The notes under the pieces: generated by a model
What the model saw: only the letters and a program-made list of their open reading frames with translations
Databases searched by the model: none
What the model was told of the DNA's origin: nothing
Position numbers and translations under genes: made by a program
Assembly: GCA_947458835.1 (NCBI GenBank)
Contig: CANHBC010000003.1
Span: 1 to 55,054 of the forward strand
Direction: 5' to 3'
DNA length: 55,054 bases
Source of the DNA: Betaproteobacteria bacterium
GTDB lineage: Bacteria > Pseudomonadota > Gammaproteobacteria > Burkholderiales > CAIKXV01
Shown here: positions 36,768-46,105 of the stretch, piece by piece
How the letters are laid out: each line of letters starts with the position of its first letter
How positions within the stretch are numbered: position 1 is the first letter of the stretch

Positions 36768-37622
36768 TCAGCCGGCAGGCTTGCGCGCCACCATCAGCCG
36801 GTAGCGCACCGCGCCGCACAGCTGCAGCAGTTCCAGCGTGCGCCCACCGATGTCGGCCTGTTCGCGCAGGTCAAGCCCGAGCAGGCCGAGCCAGGCCGCA
36901 CGTCGCTGCAGCCTGGCACGCAGCGCGCGCAGCTCGCCCGGTTCGCCGAGCAGGATCAACCCGGTCAGGTCGCGATCGTCGACCAGCTGCAGCCCGGTCG
37001 CTTCGATCGCCGCGCGCCAGTCTGCGGCAGGCGGTGCGACCGGGCAGCGCCACATGCGCTTGAACAGCGCGAGCTCCGACGCATCGGCTGGCGACAGCCC
37101 CGGCTCGGGCATGTCGTCGACGATCACGAGGTAGCCGCCGCGGTCCAGGTGGCCGGCCAGGTTGCCGATGCTGCGCGCCGGGTCGGGCGAATGGATCAGC
37201 GATTCGATCGCCACGACCAGGTCGAACGGCCCGGGCAACGCATCGTCGTAGCTGCGGCATTCGAAGCGCAGCTGCCCGGCGAGGCTGCGGCGCGAGGCTT
37301 CCGCACCCGCGCGGTCGACCTGCACCGGGCTGAGCGTGATGCCCAGCCAGTCGCCGCCGATCACCGGCTGCAGGTCGAAGGCGGTTGCACCGTAGCCGCA
37401 GCCGGCATCGAGTACGCGCGGGTGCGCTGGCAGCGACACCTGCTCGAGCATCAGCCGGTGCACCACCGACGCGCTCGGCGGGCCTCCCGCCGGGTCACGA
37501 AGCGCGCGATGGATCGGCTGCGTCTGGCTGCCGGTCTGTTCGCGCACCGCGCGCAGCGGCGCGAACCGGTCGAGCCAGGCGTAGTAGCGCGCGATGCGGC
37601 GGGCGTGGGACGTCATCGCCAT
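36768..37622 (-). CDS. SAM-dependent methyltransferase, small-molecule type
   Basis: The protein has 284 residues. Motif I is VLDAGCGYGATAFDLQ near residue 70; GITLSPVQVDRA follows as in cyclopropane-fatty-acid and C-methyltransferase-like enzymes; FDLVVAIESLIHSPDPARSI is motif II with GYLVIVDDMPEPG after it. The GITLSPVQ segment points to UbiE/CFA-like methyltransferases acting on lipids or sterol-like compounds. It lies about 30 bases downstream of slyX in the same direction, so the SDR, slyX and this gene may form one transcript. Confidence 0.85.
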   Translation of the reverse strand: MAMTSHARRIARYYAWLDRFAPLRAVREQTGSQTQPIHRALRDPAGGPPSASVVHRLMLEQVSLPAHPRVLDAGCGYGATAFDLQPVIGGDWLGITLSPVQVDRAGAEASRRSLAGQLRFECRSYDDALPGPFDLVVAIESLIHSPDPARSIGNLAGHLDRGGYLVIVDDMPEPGLSPADASELALFKRMWRCPVAPPAADWRAAIEATGLQLVDDRDLTGLILLGEPGELRALRARLQRRAAWLGLLGLDLREQADIGGRTLELLQLCGAVRYRLMVARKPAG

Positions 37623-37655
37623 GGGTATGGAGGTCGGTTCGGGAAGTCCGGCACG

Positions 37656-37904
37656 CTAGTAGTGCGGTGGGACTTCCTCCCCCGGGTGGCCGGCCGGCGC
37701 GTCCGGGTCCGACATCGATTCGACCTGCCGGCGCAGTCGCAGCAGCTCGCGCGCGAGGGCCTCGAGCTGCTGCTGCTGGCGTGCGACGGTGCGGTTGAGC
37801 TCATCCACCAGGTCGTCGGTGAAGCTCGCCTTCACCTCGAGCGTGACCAGGCGTTCGTCCGTCCCCGTGCCCTCGGCACCCACGTCGGTTTGCGCGGTAC
37901 CCAT
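37656..37904 (-). CDS. slyX: SlyX family protein
   Basis: The product is 82 residues. VTLEVKASFTDDLVDELNRT followed by VARQQQQLEALARELLRLRR is the SlyX coiled coil, and the end GHPGEEVPPHY has the conserved PPHY C-terminus. Its role is unknown in all bacteria. ATG 37904 shares a base with the stop of the upstream SDR gene (TGATG), so it is coupled to it. Confidence 0.88.
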   Translation of the reverse strand: MGTAQTDVGAEGTGTDERLVTLEVKASFTDDLVDELNRTVARQQQQLEALARELLRLRRQVESMSDPDAPAGHPGEEVPPHY

Positions 37905-38677
37905 CAGTGGTTGATGTAGCCGCCGTCGACGCAGATGTCCTCGCCCTGCAGGAAAGGCGGCGCGTCGGTGGCCAGGAAGAAAGCGACATCGGCGATCTCG
38001 CCGGGCTCGCCCAGCCGGCCGAGCGGCACGTACTGGCTGATCCGGCGGGCCATTTCCTCGGGTTCGGTACGCAGCCGATCCATCAGCGGCTGGGTCTTGA
38101 TCGGGCCCGGGCTGACCGAGTTGACCAGGATGTTGTGCTTGCCCAGTTCGTAGGCCATCGACTTGGTGAGGTGCAGCAGCGCGGCCTTGGTCAGGCCGTA
38201 GAGGGCGCGTTTGGCGTAGGTGACGTGTCCGAGCTGGCTGGCGATGTGGATGATGCGTCCGCCGCCCTGCGCCTTCATGATCGGCACCACGGCCTGGCTG
38301 GCGAAGAAGGGGGTGGCGATATTGACGTTGACCACGGCGTCGAACTGCGCCCGGGTGTAGTCGCCGAAGTCGAACGGTGCGCGGATGCCGGCGTTGTTCA
38401 CCAGCACGTCGATGCGGCCGAAACGCGCGTGCGCATCTGCGATCATCGCCTCCGCGTTGCCCGGGATCGACAGGTCGAAGATGCCGTATTCGATCCGACC
38501 CGCCTCGGGGAAGGCCCGACACTCGGCCTGCGCGGTCTCGAGCTGTTCCTTCGTGCCTTCGGCCACGAGGAATACCGACGCCCCGGCCTCGGCGAACCGC
38601 CTGGCGATGGTGTTGCCGATGCCGTGCTGGGTGGATGCGCCGGTCACGACGCAGAAGCGGCCCTTCATCGATGCCAT
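37904..38677 (-). CDS. SDR-family oxidoreductase
   Basis: This encodes 257 residues from ATG 38677, with GGGAGA upstream. The cofactor loop TGASTQHGIGNTIA has a longer insert than the usual TGxxxGIG. NNAGIRAPFD is the NAG motif. The catalytic residues are Ser in IHIASQLG and Tyr/Lys in YGLTK. The C-terminus DICVDGGYINH is typical of quinone- or polyol-type family members. It is coupled to slyX. Confidence 0.85.
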   Translation of the reverse strand: MASMKGRFCVVTGASTQHGIGNTIARRFAEAGASVFLVAEGTKEQLETAQAECRAFPEAGRIEYGIFDLSIPGNAEAMIADAHARFGRIDVLVNNAGIRAPFDFGDYTRAQFDAVVNVNIATPFFASQAVVPIMKAQGGGRIIHIASQLGHVTYAKRALYGLTKAALLHLTKSMAYELGKHNILVNSVSPGPIKTQPLMDRLRTEPEEMARRISQYVPLGRLGEPGEIADVAFFLATDAPPFLQGEDICVDGGYINH

Positions 38678-38930
38678 GTTGTCTCCCTGGATCAGCGGGC
38701 CGCCACGAGTTCGCGCGTCCGGATTTCGACCTGCTCGTCGCGGGCTGCGCATTGGCACAGCCCGCGACGCTGCGCGAATGTAGCGCAATCGTCGACGGTG
38801 TCGAGGATCCGGAAGGCGGCCGGCTTCGCGACGGGGCCAGCGGCCCGTCCGGCGCTATCATCCATGGTCATCAGGGGCCGATGCACCGCAGCCCGCCAGA
38901 GGCGGCGGCCGGCCCCGCGGAGACACGCCC

Positions 38931-41078
38931 ATGGACGAACAGGCAAGAGCCTGGTGGCAGGGGCCCAACCGGGTCCTTCTGATCAACCTGCGCGAGGGCG
39001 ACGAGCCGCGCATCGACGCCGAGGCGCTGGTGGCCGACGCGAAGCGCTTCTCCGCGACGGCGTTCTGCATCAGCGGCGGGGGCATCGTCGCCTTCTACCA
39101 GACGAAGATCGACGGCCACCGGATCAGCAGCGGGCTCGACGGGCGCGACCTGCTCGCGGAGATCGTGCCGGTCGCGCATCGCGAAGGGCTGCACGTGCTG
39201 GCGCGCATCGACCCGAGCTGCGCGCCGAAGGTGCTGGCCGAGCGCCATCCCGAGTGGTTCACCCGCGACCGCGACGGCAACCTGTGCGAGGTCAGCGAGC
39301 ATTACGTGACCTGCCCGAGTGGCCCCTACTACCGCGAACGCATGGTCGAGGTGGTGACCGAGATCCTCACCCGCCACCCGGTGGACGGCATCTGGAACAA
39401 CGCCGGCAAGTTCGGCGCATGGGACACCACGGTCTGCTACTGCGACTCCTGCCGCACCTCGTTCCGGGCGTTCGCGGATGCGGACATCCCGCTCGAGGAG
39501 GACTGGGAGGACCCGACCTGGCGCCGGTTCAACGAATGGCGGTACCGGCAGATCGCAGACTGGGTCCGCCTGATGCACCGGGCGATCCATGCGGCCAACC
39601 CGGCCGCGATCTTCATCTCGGCGGTGCAGCTGATGGAATCGCTCGAGACGATCCAGATCGGCGGCTGGGACATCGACTACTGGCTCGATGGCCAGGACGT
39701 GCTGACCTTCGAGTGCCAGCGTCGCAATACCGCGCCGTGGTGGCCGGGCATCCAGGCGAAGTATCTCGCATCGCTGGGGCCGGACCGTCCGCGCTGGATG
39801 ACGGTCAGCTACTTCTATCCGTGGTGGCGTCTGTCCGCGACGCCCGAGGCGGAGAACCGCGCCTGGATCGCGCAGCAGTTCGCCAACGGGGTATCGAGCT
39901 GGCTGCACATCAACGGCGGCTACTCGCCGCTGTTCGATCGCCGCGCGCTGGAGCCCATGCGCGAGGTGTTCGCCCGGCTGGCGCGCTGGGAGCCGTACTT
40001 CGACGGTGCGCGCTCGGTGGCGCAGGTGGCGGTGGTGTTCTCCCGCCACACCCAGGACAACTACGGCCGTGGCAAGCCGGGGCCGCGCTACTTCGATCCG
40101 GTGCGTGGTACCTACTGCGCGCTGCAGGAGGCGCACATCCCGTTCGACATGCTCTCCGACAAGTTCGTCGATGCGGCGGCGCTCGCGCGCTACCGGGCGA
40201 TCGTGCTGCCCAACGCAGCCTGCCTGGCCGATGCGGTGGTCGATGCGCTGGTCGAGTACGTGAAGGGTGGCGGTGCCATCGTCTGCAGCTTCGAGACCGG
40301 TCGCTACGACATCGAGGGGCATCCGGTCGATCGGCCGGCGCTGGATGACCTGCTCGGCGCCCGGCGTACCGGCGTGCGGCGGGACCTGAAGTCGTCCTAC
40401 GCGAAGCTCGAACAGCGCGACGACCCGCTGCTCGATGGCATCGGCGACACCGATCTGCTGCCCAACGACGGAGCGCTGGTCGAGCTGGCGATGGAGCCCG
40501 GTGCGGCACGCGCGGTGCCGCTGACCTTGATCCCGCCGGTGATCGCGCACTCGGGCGCGACCATCAGCATCCCTGAGTACAGCGCGATCGGCAGCGGCAC
40601 CGACATCCCGGTGGCGCTGCGCGGCGGCTTCGGCGCCGGGCGGGTCGTGTACTTCGCCAACCAGGTCGACGCCCTGTTCTATCACTACGGGTTCCCGGAC
40701 CTGGGGCGCGTGCTGGCCAACGCGGTCTCCTGGGCGATCGGCGAGGCGCGCGAACTGCGCATCGACGCGCCCGACCATGTCGACTGCACGCACATGCGCC
40801 AGTCAATGTCGCGCGGGCGGCGTGACCTGGTGCACCTGGTGAACTTCCCGGTGGGCAAGCACCTCAATACCGGCTGGCGCCACCCGGGCACGTCGATCCA
40901 TCCGGTGTCCGACATCCGGGTGGCCCTGCGCTGCGCGGCGGGCGAGCGACTGCGCGCGGTGCGGCTGGCCTCCACGGGCGCCGTGCTCGCGCCGACCCTC
41001 GCCGATGGTTGGGCGGAGGTGCGGGTGGACCGGCTGGATGACCATGACATCGTCGTGTTCGAGTTCGAACAGACATGA
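38931..41078 (+). CDS. Large glycoside-hydrolase-like protein
   Basis: The product is 715 residues. It has no signal peptide. The N-terminal 370 residues look like a TIM-barrel glycosidase of the hypothetical GHL6/fucosidase-like type: DPSCAPKVLAERHPEWFTRD, VDGIWNNAGKFGAWDT, then a CYCDSC pair. Residues about 385-600 look like the beta-galactosidase trimerisation (glutaminase-like) domain, starting VAQVAVVFSRHTQDNYGRGK. The end is a small beta-sandwich. A start at ATG 38931 has GGAGA upstream. The stop overlaps a possible start of the next Bug gene. The substrate is unknown; a cytoplasmic sugar or sugar-acid enzyme is likely. Confidence 0.7.
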   Translation: MDEQARAWWQGPNRVLLINLREGDEPRIDAEALVADAKRFSATAFCISGGGIVAFYQTKIDGHRISSGLDGRDLLAEIVPVAHREGLHVLARIDPSCAPKVLAERHPEWFTRDRDGNLCEVSEHYVTCPSGPYYRERMVEVVTEILTRHPVDGIWNNAGKFGAWDTTVCYCDSCRTSFRAFADADIPLEEDWEDPTWRRFNEWRYRQIADWVRLMHRAIHAANPAAIFISAVQLMESLETIQIGGWDIDYWLDGQDVLTFECQRRNTAPWWPGIQAKYLASLGPDRPRWMTVSYFYPWWRLSATPEAENRAWIAQQFANGVSSWLHINGGYSPLFDRRALEPMREVFARLARWEPYFDGARSVAQVAVVFSRHTQDNYGRGKPGPRYFDPVRGTYCALQEAHIPFDMLSDKFVDAAALARYRAIVLPNAACLADAVVDALVEYVKGGGAIVCSFETGRYDIEGHPVDRPALDDLLGARRTGVRRDLKSSYAKLEQRDDPLLDGIGDTDLLPNDGALVELAMEPGAARAVPLTLIPPVIAHSGATISIPEYSAIGSGTDIPVALRGGFGAGRVVYFANQVDALFYHYGFPDLGRVLANAVSWAIGEARELRIDAPDHVDCTHMRQSMSRGRRDLVHLVNFPVGKHLNTGWRHPGTSIHPVSDIRVALRCAAGERLRAVRLASTGAVLAPTLADGWAEVRVDRLDDHDIVVFEFEQT

Positions 41079-41104
41079 AGCAAAACCACTGGAGGAGTTC
41101 CCGG

Positions 41105-42121
41105 ATGAAGCAGCAGATGACATCGATGCCGGCCGCCTTCGCGGGCACCGGGACCGCACTGGCCGCCGCAGCCGTGGGCCTTGTCTCGGCCTGCGTGGCC
41201 GGGGACGCGCTTGCGCAGTCGGCCACCTATCCGACCCGGCCGATCCGCATGATCGTTCCGCTGCCTGCCGGCGGCCCCACCGACATTCTTGCGCGCCTGG
41301 TCGCGATGCCGCTGCAGGACCGTATCGGCCAGCCGGTGGTGGTCGACAACCGGCCCGGTGCCAGTGGCAACATCGGCGCCGAGATGGCCGCCCGGGCCGC
41401 ACCGGACGGCCACACGCTGTTCGCTGGCACCTCCGGGCCCCTCGCCAACAACGTGAGCCTGTTCACGAAGCTGCCGTTCGACCCGGTGCGTGACTTCGCG
41501 CCGATCGCACTGGTGGCCACCGCTCCGTTCGTGCTCGCGGTGAATCCGTCGGTGCCGGTCACCTCGGTCAAGGAGTTCATCGCCTATGCCAAGGCGCGCC
41601 CTGGCAAGCTCAACTACGGGGCGGTACCGGGCGCGGCGGCCCACCTGGCCACCGAGATGTTCCGCATGCTCTCGGGCATCGATGCGGTGCATGTGCCGTA
41701 CAAGGGGGCCGGTCCGGCCACCACCGACGTGATCTCCGGGCAGATCCAGTTCACCTTCGCATCGACGCCAGGGGCGATCCCGTTCGTCAAGACCGGCAAG
41801 CTGCGCGCGCTCGGCGTCACCAGCCCGAAGCGCGTGTCCGGCGCGCCCGACCTTCCGACCATCGCCGAAGGCGGCGGTCCCGCGATGTCGGCGCAGGTCT
41901 GGTACGGCGTGGTCGCCCCGGCACGCACCCCGCGTGAGATCGTGCAGCGCCTCTACAGCGAGATCGACCAGATCGTGAAGCAGCCTGCGACACGGGAGCG
42001 GATGTTGCAGAACGATTTCGAGCCGGCGATCATGGATCCGCAGGCTTTCGGCGCCTTCATCCGGTCGGAGATCGCGACCTGGGCCAAGGTGGTGAAGGCC
42101 GCAGGCATCAAGGCAGAGTGA
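41105..42121 (+). CDS. Bug-family (TctC) solute receptor coupled to the glycosidase-like gene
   Basis: The product is 338 residues from ATG 41105, chosen because GGAGGAG lies eight bases upstream; ATG 41075 would overlap the preceding stop (ATGA). The leader core LAAAAVGLVSACVAGDALA is cut before QSATYPTRPIRMIVPLPAGG. DNRPGASGNIGAEMAARAAP and VPYKGAGPATTDVISGQIQF are family strands. Because of its tight link to a glycosidase-like gene, a sugar acid or similar compound is a plausible ligand. Confidence 0.92.
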   Translation: MKQQMTSMPAAFAGTGTALAAAAVGLVSACVAGDALAQSATYPTRPIRMIVPLPAGGPTDILARLVAMPLQDRIGQPVVVDNRPGASGNIGAEMAARAAPDGHTLFAGTSGPLANNVSLFTKLPFDPVRDFAPIALVATAPFVLAVNPSVPVTSVKEFIAYAKARPGKLNYGAVPGAAAHLATEMFRMLSGIDAVHVPYKGAGPATTDVISGQIQFTFASTPGAIPFVKTGKLRALGVTSPKRVSGAPDLPTIAEGGGPAMSAQVWYGVVAPARTPREIVQRLYSEIDQIVKQPATRERMLQNDFEPAIMDPQAFGAFIRSEIATWAKVVKAAGIKAE

Positions 42122-42139
42122 CCGACAGGAATCTTCCCG

Positions 42140-42523
42140 ATGGGAATCAGCTGGCTCACCGTGCTGCAGGCGGTTCCGTGGTCCGACGTGCTCCGGAATG
42201 CGCCCAAGGTTGCCGACGGCGCGAAGAAGCTCTGGAGCAGCGTCGCAGGTCAGCAGGGGCAGGATGCGTCGGGTGAAGGCGGCATGGCCCATGCGACGGG
42301 CGCCACCTCGGCCGAGGCACTGCAGGTCCGCGTCGATTCGCTCGAGGCGACCGTCTCCGACCTGCACGGCCAGCTGCTCACCTCCGCCGAACTGATCCGC
42401 GAGCTGGCCGAGCAGAACACCCGGCTGGTCGAGCGGGTCGAACTCAACCGGGTGCGCGCTGTGCGGATGACGTGGGCGCTGGTTGCTGTGGCCACGCTGG
42501 CGGTGGCGGGGATCGTCTGGTAG
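42140..42523 (+). CDS. Small protein with coiled coil and C-terminal membrane anchor
   Basis: The protein has 127 residues. An amphipathic N-terminus (WLTVLQAVPWSDVLRNAPKV) is followed by a long coiled coil (about residues 58-100, EALQVRVDSLEATVSDLHGQ and on), and one membrane helix at the C-terminus (MTWALVAVATLAVAGIVW). Such tail-anchored proteins are common in betaproteobacteria but uncharacterised. It follows the Bug gene by 18 bases on the same strand. Confidence 0.7.
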   Translation: MGISWLTVLQAVPWSDVLRNAPKVADGAKKLWSSVAGQQGQDASGEGGMAHATGATSAEALQVRVDSLEATVSDLHGQLLTSAELIRELAEQNTRLVERVELNRVRAVRMTWALVAVATLAVAGIVW

Positions 42524-42535
42524 GACGTTCCCTGG

Positions 42536-43375
42536 TCAGCGCACGTTGTTGCGCAGCACCGCCAGCCAGGGCCGGCTGGGCGAGGGCTGCAGCAGGCCGT
42601 TGGCGTCGAGCTTCACGTCGGTCCAGGTCACCGCATCGCGCACGTTGCCGCCGATCGCACCAAGCAGGCGCGGTGCGATGCTGACCACGAGGTCGCAGTG
42701 GTAGGTGCCGCGGCTGTCGTCGCTGGCGAGCTGGGCGAAGGCGGTCACCGCCCCGGCGGTCCAGGCCCGCGTGGCACAGATCAGGTCACCCACGCGTGGC
42801 GGCTCCCGCGCCGCATCGAGTGCCTCGAAGCCGGTGCGGTCGGGGAAATCGTGCGCTCGCTTGATGTAGTCCCAGTGCCGGGCGCTGGGCAGGAACACCT
42901 CGCGCGGCACGCCGGCGGCATGCATCAGGAACGAGATGAACACCGCTGACCAGGGCACCATCGAGCCGTCCTTGAGCAGTGCGCGCTCGGCCGGGAATTC
43001 GCTGCCACGCAGCACCGACCAGTACATGAGCACCCGGCTGGTGTAGTCGGGCTCATGTTCGGTGCGCGGCTTGCCCGGGCCGGCCGTCTCTGGCCTGCCA
43101 AGGATGCGCCCGGCCGACTCGATGCGCGGCCGCCCCCAGAGTGTCCATTCCTGCAGCGCGAGGGTCACCAGCCGCTGGCGCCGGTCCTGGATCTCGACTG
43201 GCCGCGCACCGGCCACGGGTGGCTGTGCCGGACCTGAAGGCCGCGGCGGTGCCACGCTCGCACAGCCAGCCAGCAGCAGCAGCGCCACGATCGCCGAAGC
43301 AGCGGCCGCGCGCGGTGCCAATCGGGCAGGCCGTACGCACGGCCAGTACGGTGAGGACTCGGGGCGCGGCTTCAT
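42536..43375 (-). CDS. DUF2272-type lipoprotein
   Basis: The product is 279 residues from ATG 43375. A lipobox (LLLLAGC) near residue 35 predicts lipid anchoring. The mature part shows YTSRVLMYWSVLRGSEFPAE, PWSAVFISFLMHAAGVPREV and TYHCDLVVSIAPRLLGAIGG, which match DUF2272 proteins (NlpC/P60-like fold, possible Cys-His active site in CDLVV...). Function unknown; a cell-wall amidase is possible. It faces the coiled-coil gene tail to tail. Confidence 0.75.
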   Translation of the reverse strand: MKPRPESSPYWPCVRPARLAPRAAAASAIVALLLLAGCASVAPPRPSGPAQPPVAGARPVEIQDRRQRLVTLALQEWTLWGRPRIESAGRILGRPETAGPGKPRTEHEPDYTSRVLMYWSVLRGSEFPAERALLKDGSMVPWSAVFISFLMHAAGVPREVFLPSARHWDYIKRAHDFPDRTGFEALDAAREPPRVGDLICATRAWTAGAVTAFAQLASDDSRGTYHCDLVVSIAPRLLGAIGGNVRDAVTWTDVKLDANGLLQPSPSRPWLAVLRNNVR

Positions 43376-43466
43376 CGCGGGCGAGTCTAGCATCCGCTCC
43401 GGCGCGGGCCGACGTGGCCGGCGCGTAGAATCGGCGCCTTTCCATCGCTTGTCCGCTGGAGTCCAG

Positions 43467-44273
43467 ATGGCCCGAATGTCCGGCAAGGTCGCCTTCCTCA
43501 CCGGTGCAGGTGCCGGCATCGCCCGCGCCACCGCGCGCGCCTTCGCCCGCGAGGGCGCGAAGGTCGCGCTGTTCGAACTCGACGAGGCGGCTGGCCGATC
43601 GGCCGAAGCGCAGATCCGGGCCGAGGGCGGCGAGGCACTGTTCATCCGCACCGACGTGACGCAGGACGCCCAGGTGAAGCATGCGGTCGAGCGTACGGTC
43701 GAGGCGTTCGGCCGGCTCGACGTGATCATGAACTGCGCCGGTGGATCCCTGCAGGAAGACCGTCCGGTGCACCTGATGGATATCGAAACCTGGCACCGTA
43801 CGATGGCCCTCAACCTGCTGCATCCGTTCCTGTGCTGCCGCTACGCGATCCCGCACATGATCGCAGCGGGTGGTGGTTCGATCATCAACTTCTCGTCCCA
43901 CCTGGGGCTGAAGGGATCGGAGAAGCCGGCCTATGCCGCGGCCAAGGGCGGCATCATGTCGTTCACGAAGACGCTGGCCGCGCAGTACGTCGCGCACAAC
44001 ATCCGGGCCAACGCCATCGCACCGGCGATCGTGCGGACCGAACGGTCGATCGCGCGCTGGGAGAACAAGGACTGGCTGTTCGCCGAAAACCCGTCCCCGG
44101 CCGCCCGGGCGCGCATCACGATGCAGAAGCTCTATCCGTTCTCGGTCGGCGAGCCCGAGCACATCGCGGCGATCGCGGTGTTCCTCGGCTCCGATGAATC
44201 GCGCATGGTGAACGGCACCACGATCGCGGCCGATGGCGGGCGGTCGAGCTACCTGAAGGTATCGGTGGACTGA
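43467..44273 (+). CDS. SDR-family oxidoreductase
   Basis: This encodes 268 residues from ATG 43467. TGAGAGIARATARAFA is the cofactor loop (the last Gly of TGxxxGIG is kept as GIA). MNCAGGSLQEDRP is the NAG-equivalent. The active site is Ser in NFSSHLG plus YAAAK. WENKDWLFAENPSPAARARI is a family-specific lid. The gene is divergent from the DUF2272 lipoprotein and convergent with the ABC importer. Confidence 0.83.
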   Translation: MARMSGKVAFLTGAGAGIARATARAFAREGAKVALFELDEAAGRSAEAQIRAEGGEALFIRTDVTQDAQVKHAVERTVEAFGRLDVIMNCAGGSLQEDRPVHLMDIETWHRTMALNLLHPFLCCRYAIPHMIAAGGGSIINFSSHLGLKGSEKPAYAAAKGGIMSFTKTLAAQYVAHNIRANAIAPAIVRTERSIARWENKDWLFAENPSPAARARITMQKLYPFSVGEPEHIAAIAVFLGSDESRMVNGTTIAADGGRSSYLKVSVD

Positions 44274-44285
44274 CCAGCCGCCGGG

Positions 44286-45086
44286 TCAGCGCGACGGCAG
44301 CGCGACCCAGCGAGGTCCGGCATCGGTGCCCGCATCGGCCTCGATCGACCGGATCACGATCGCCTGTTCGAACACCGCCTCGATCGCCGCATGCACGGCC
44401 GGGTCGCCGGGGGTTCCGCTGGCTTGCACCCGGCCGCGGGCCATCACCACCAACTGGTCGGCGGCCAGCGCGAGCGTGAGGTCGTGCAGCACGGCCGCGA
44501 CGGCCGCCTGCTGCCGCACCAGGCCGCTGATGCAGCACAGGACGGCCCGCTGGTGCGGCGGATCGAGGTGGGTGGTCGGCTCGTCGAGCAGCACGACTGG
44601 TGCCTGCACCGCGAGCACCCGGGCCAGCAGCGCGCGCTGGCGCTCTCCGCCGGAGAGTTCGCCCAGCCGCCGATGTGCGAACGCGGTGCTGCCGGTCGCC
44701 TCCAGTGCCAGCTCGACGGCGCGCAGGTCCCGTGCGTCCGGGCTGCCGAAGAGTCCCTGGTGGGGCAGCCGGCCCAGGCCTACGATCGCGCGCACCGCGA
44801 GGTCGCCATCTGCCTCGCCCTGCTGCGCGAGCCATGCAACCTGGCGCGCACGCTCGCGCGCGGGCAGCGTAGCCAGGTGCATGCCGCCGACCTGCACCTG
44901 TCCGCGGTCGGGGCGGCGCAGGCCGGCGAGCACCGAAAGCAGCGTGCTCTTGCCTGCGCCGTTGGGCCCGACGATCGCGGTCCAGCGCCCGGGCTGCAGT
45001 TCGATCGACACGTCGTCGAGGACCGTCGCTGCGCCGAGCGTGACCCCGATGCCGGTGGCGACCATGGCCGGCGCGTTGGTGCTCAT
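44286..45086 (-). CDS. ABC transporter ATPase, BtuD/FecE type
   Basis: The product is 266 residues. Walker A is GPNGAGKST near residue 40, signature LGELSGGERQRALLARVLAV, Walker B VVLLDEPTTHLDP, switch His in VLHDLTLAL. This pattern is typical of iron-siderophore, heme and vitamin B12 importers. It is the last gene of a three-gene leftward operon: binding protein, permease, ATPase. The start overlaps the permease stop (ATGA). Confidence 0.92.
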   Translation of the reverse strand: MSTNAPAMVATGIGVTLGAATVLDDVSIELQPGRWTAIVGPNGAGKSTLLSVLAGLRRPDRGQVQVGGMHLATLPARERARQVAWLAQQGEADGDLAVRAIVGLGRLPHQGLFGSPDARDLRAVELALEATGSTAFAHRRLGELSGGERQRALLARVLAVQAPVVLLDEPTTHLDPPHQRAVLCCISGLVRQQAAVAAVLHDLTLALAADQLVVMARGRVQASGTPGDPAVHAAIEAVFEQAIVIRSIEADAGTDAGPRWVALPSR

Positions 45087-46105
45087 CCGCGGCTCCGGCG
45101 CAGCAGCAGCAGCAGGTAGAGGCCGCCCAGCACGGCGGTGAGCACGCCTACCGGCAACTCCTGCGGCGCGATCACGCTGCGTGCGGCAAGGTCCCCGGCC
45201 AGCAGCAGCACGCCCCCGGTCAGCGCCGAGAGCGCAAGCAGCGGTCCGTGCGCGACCGTCACGCAGCGGCGGACCAGGTGCGGCGCGACCAGGCCGACGA
45301 AGGCGATCAGGCCGACCTGTGCGACCGCTGCCCCGGTCGCCAGCGCCATCAGCGAGACCAGCAGCAGCCGCACCTGCGCGAGCGGCACGCCGAGGCTGGC
45401 CGCGCTGGCCTCGCCCAGGACCAGCGCATCGAGCGCACGCGACACGCGCAGCGCGATCGGCAGTGCCAGGGCCAGCACGGCTGCCAGCACACCTACGCCG
45501 TCCCACCCGAGAAAGCCGGTGGTGCCGAGCAGGAACACCTGCTTGCCGCGCAGCGCATCGGGAGAGACCAGCAGCACCAGTTCCGACACCGCGCCCAGCA
45601 GCACGCCGACCACCACGCCGCAGAGCAGCAGCGACATCGGCCGCGCGGCGCCACCGGCCAGCAGCAGGGTCAGCGCGACACCGCCCAGCGCCCCGGCGAA
45701 GGCGGCGCCGACCAGCCCGGCCTGCAGCAGCGCGCTGGCGGTCGCAAGCCCGATGGATGCCCCGGCGGCTCCACCGGCGGCGAGCACCAGCACCACGCCG
45801 AGACCTGCACCAGCCGCCGAGCCCAGCAGGTAGGGATCGGCCAGTGGATTGCGGAACAGTCCCTGTGCGATCGCGCCGGCCAGGCCGAGCAGGGCACCGG
45901 CCAGCCACGCCCCCGCCGAACGTGGCGCACGGATGTCGCGCACCAGGGTCCAGGCCTCGGACCAGGCGAGCGACCAGCCCTCGCTGCCGGCGGACAGGCC
46001 GGCCAGCAGCAGCGCCGCGGTGGCCGCGGCGAGCAGCATCGCCAGCACCGTGGCCGTCGGTCGCGCTGGCGCCATGTCGGGGCGGCCACCCGGCGCTTTG
46101 GTCAC
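45083..46105 (-). CDS. ABC transporter permease, BtuC/FecCD type
   Basis: This encodes 340 residues and about ten membrane segments. The FecCD signature RSAGAWLAGALLGLAGAIAQ near residue 62 and GLVAPHLVRRCVTVAHGPLL near 270 is clear. GTG 46105 overlaps the stop of the binding protein gene (GTGA). It imports an iron chelate or a corrinoid with the neighbouring ATPase. I see no cobalamin riboswitch or Fur site upstream. Confidence 0.92.
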   Translation of the reverse strand: MTKAPGGRPDMAPARPTATVLAMLLAAATAALLLAGLSAGSEGWSLAWSEAWTLVRDIRAPRSAGAWLAGALLGLAGAIAQGLFRNPLADPYLLGSAAGAGLGVVLVLAAGGAAGASIGLATASALLQAGLVGAAFAGALGGVALTLLLAGGAARPMSLLLCGVVVGVLLGAVSELVLLVSPDALRGKQVFLLGTTGFLGWDGVGVLAAVLALALPIALRVSRALDALVLGEASAASLGVPLAQVRLLLVSLMALATGAAVAQVGLIAFVGLVAPHLVRRCVTVAHGPLLALSALTGGVLLLAGDLAARSVIAPQELPVGVLTAVLGGLYLLLLLRRSRG

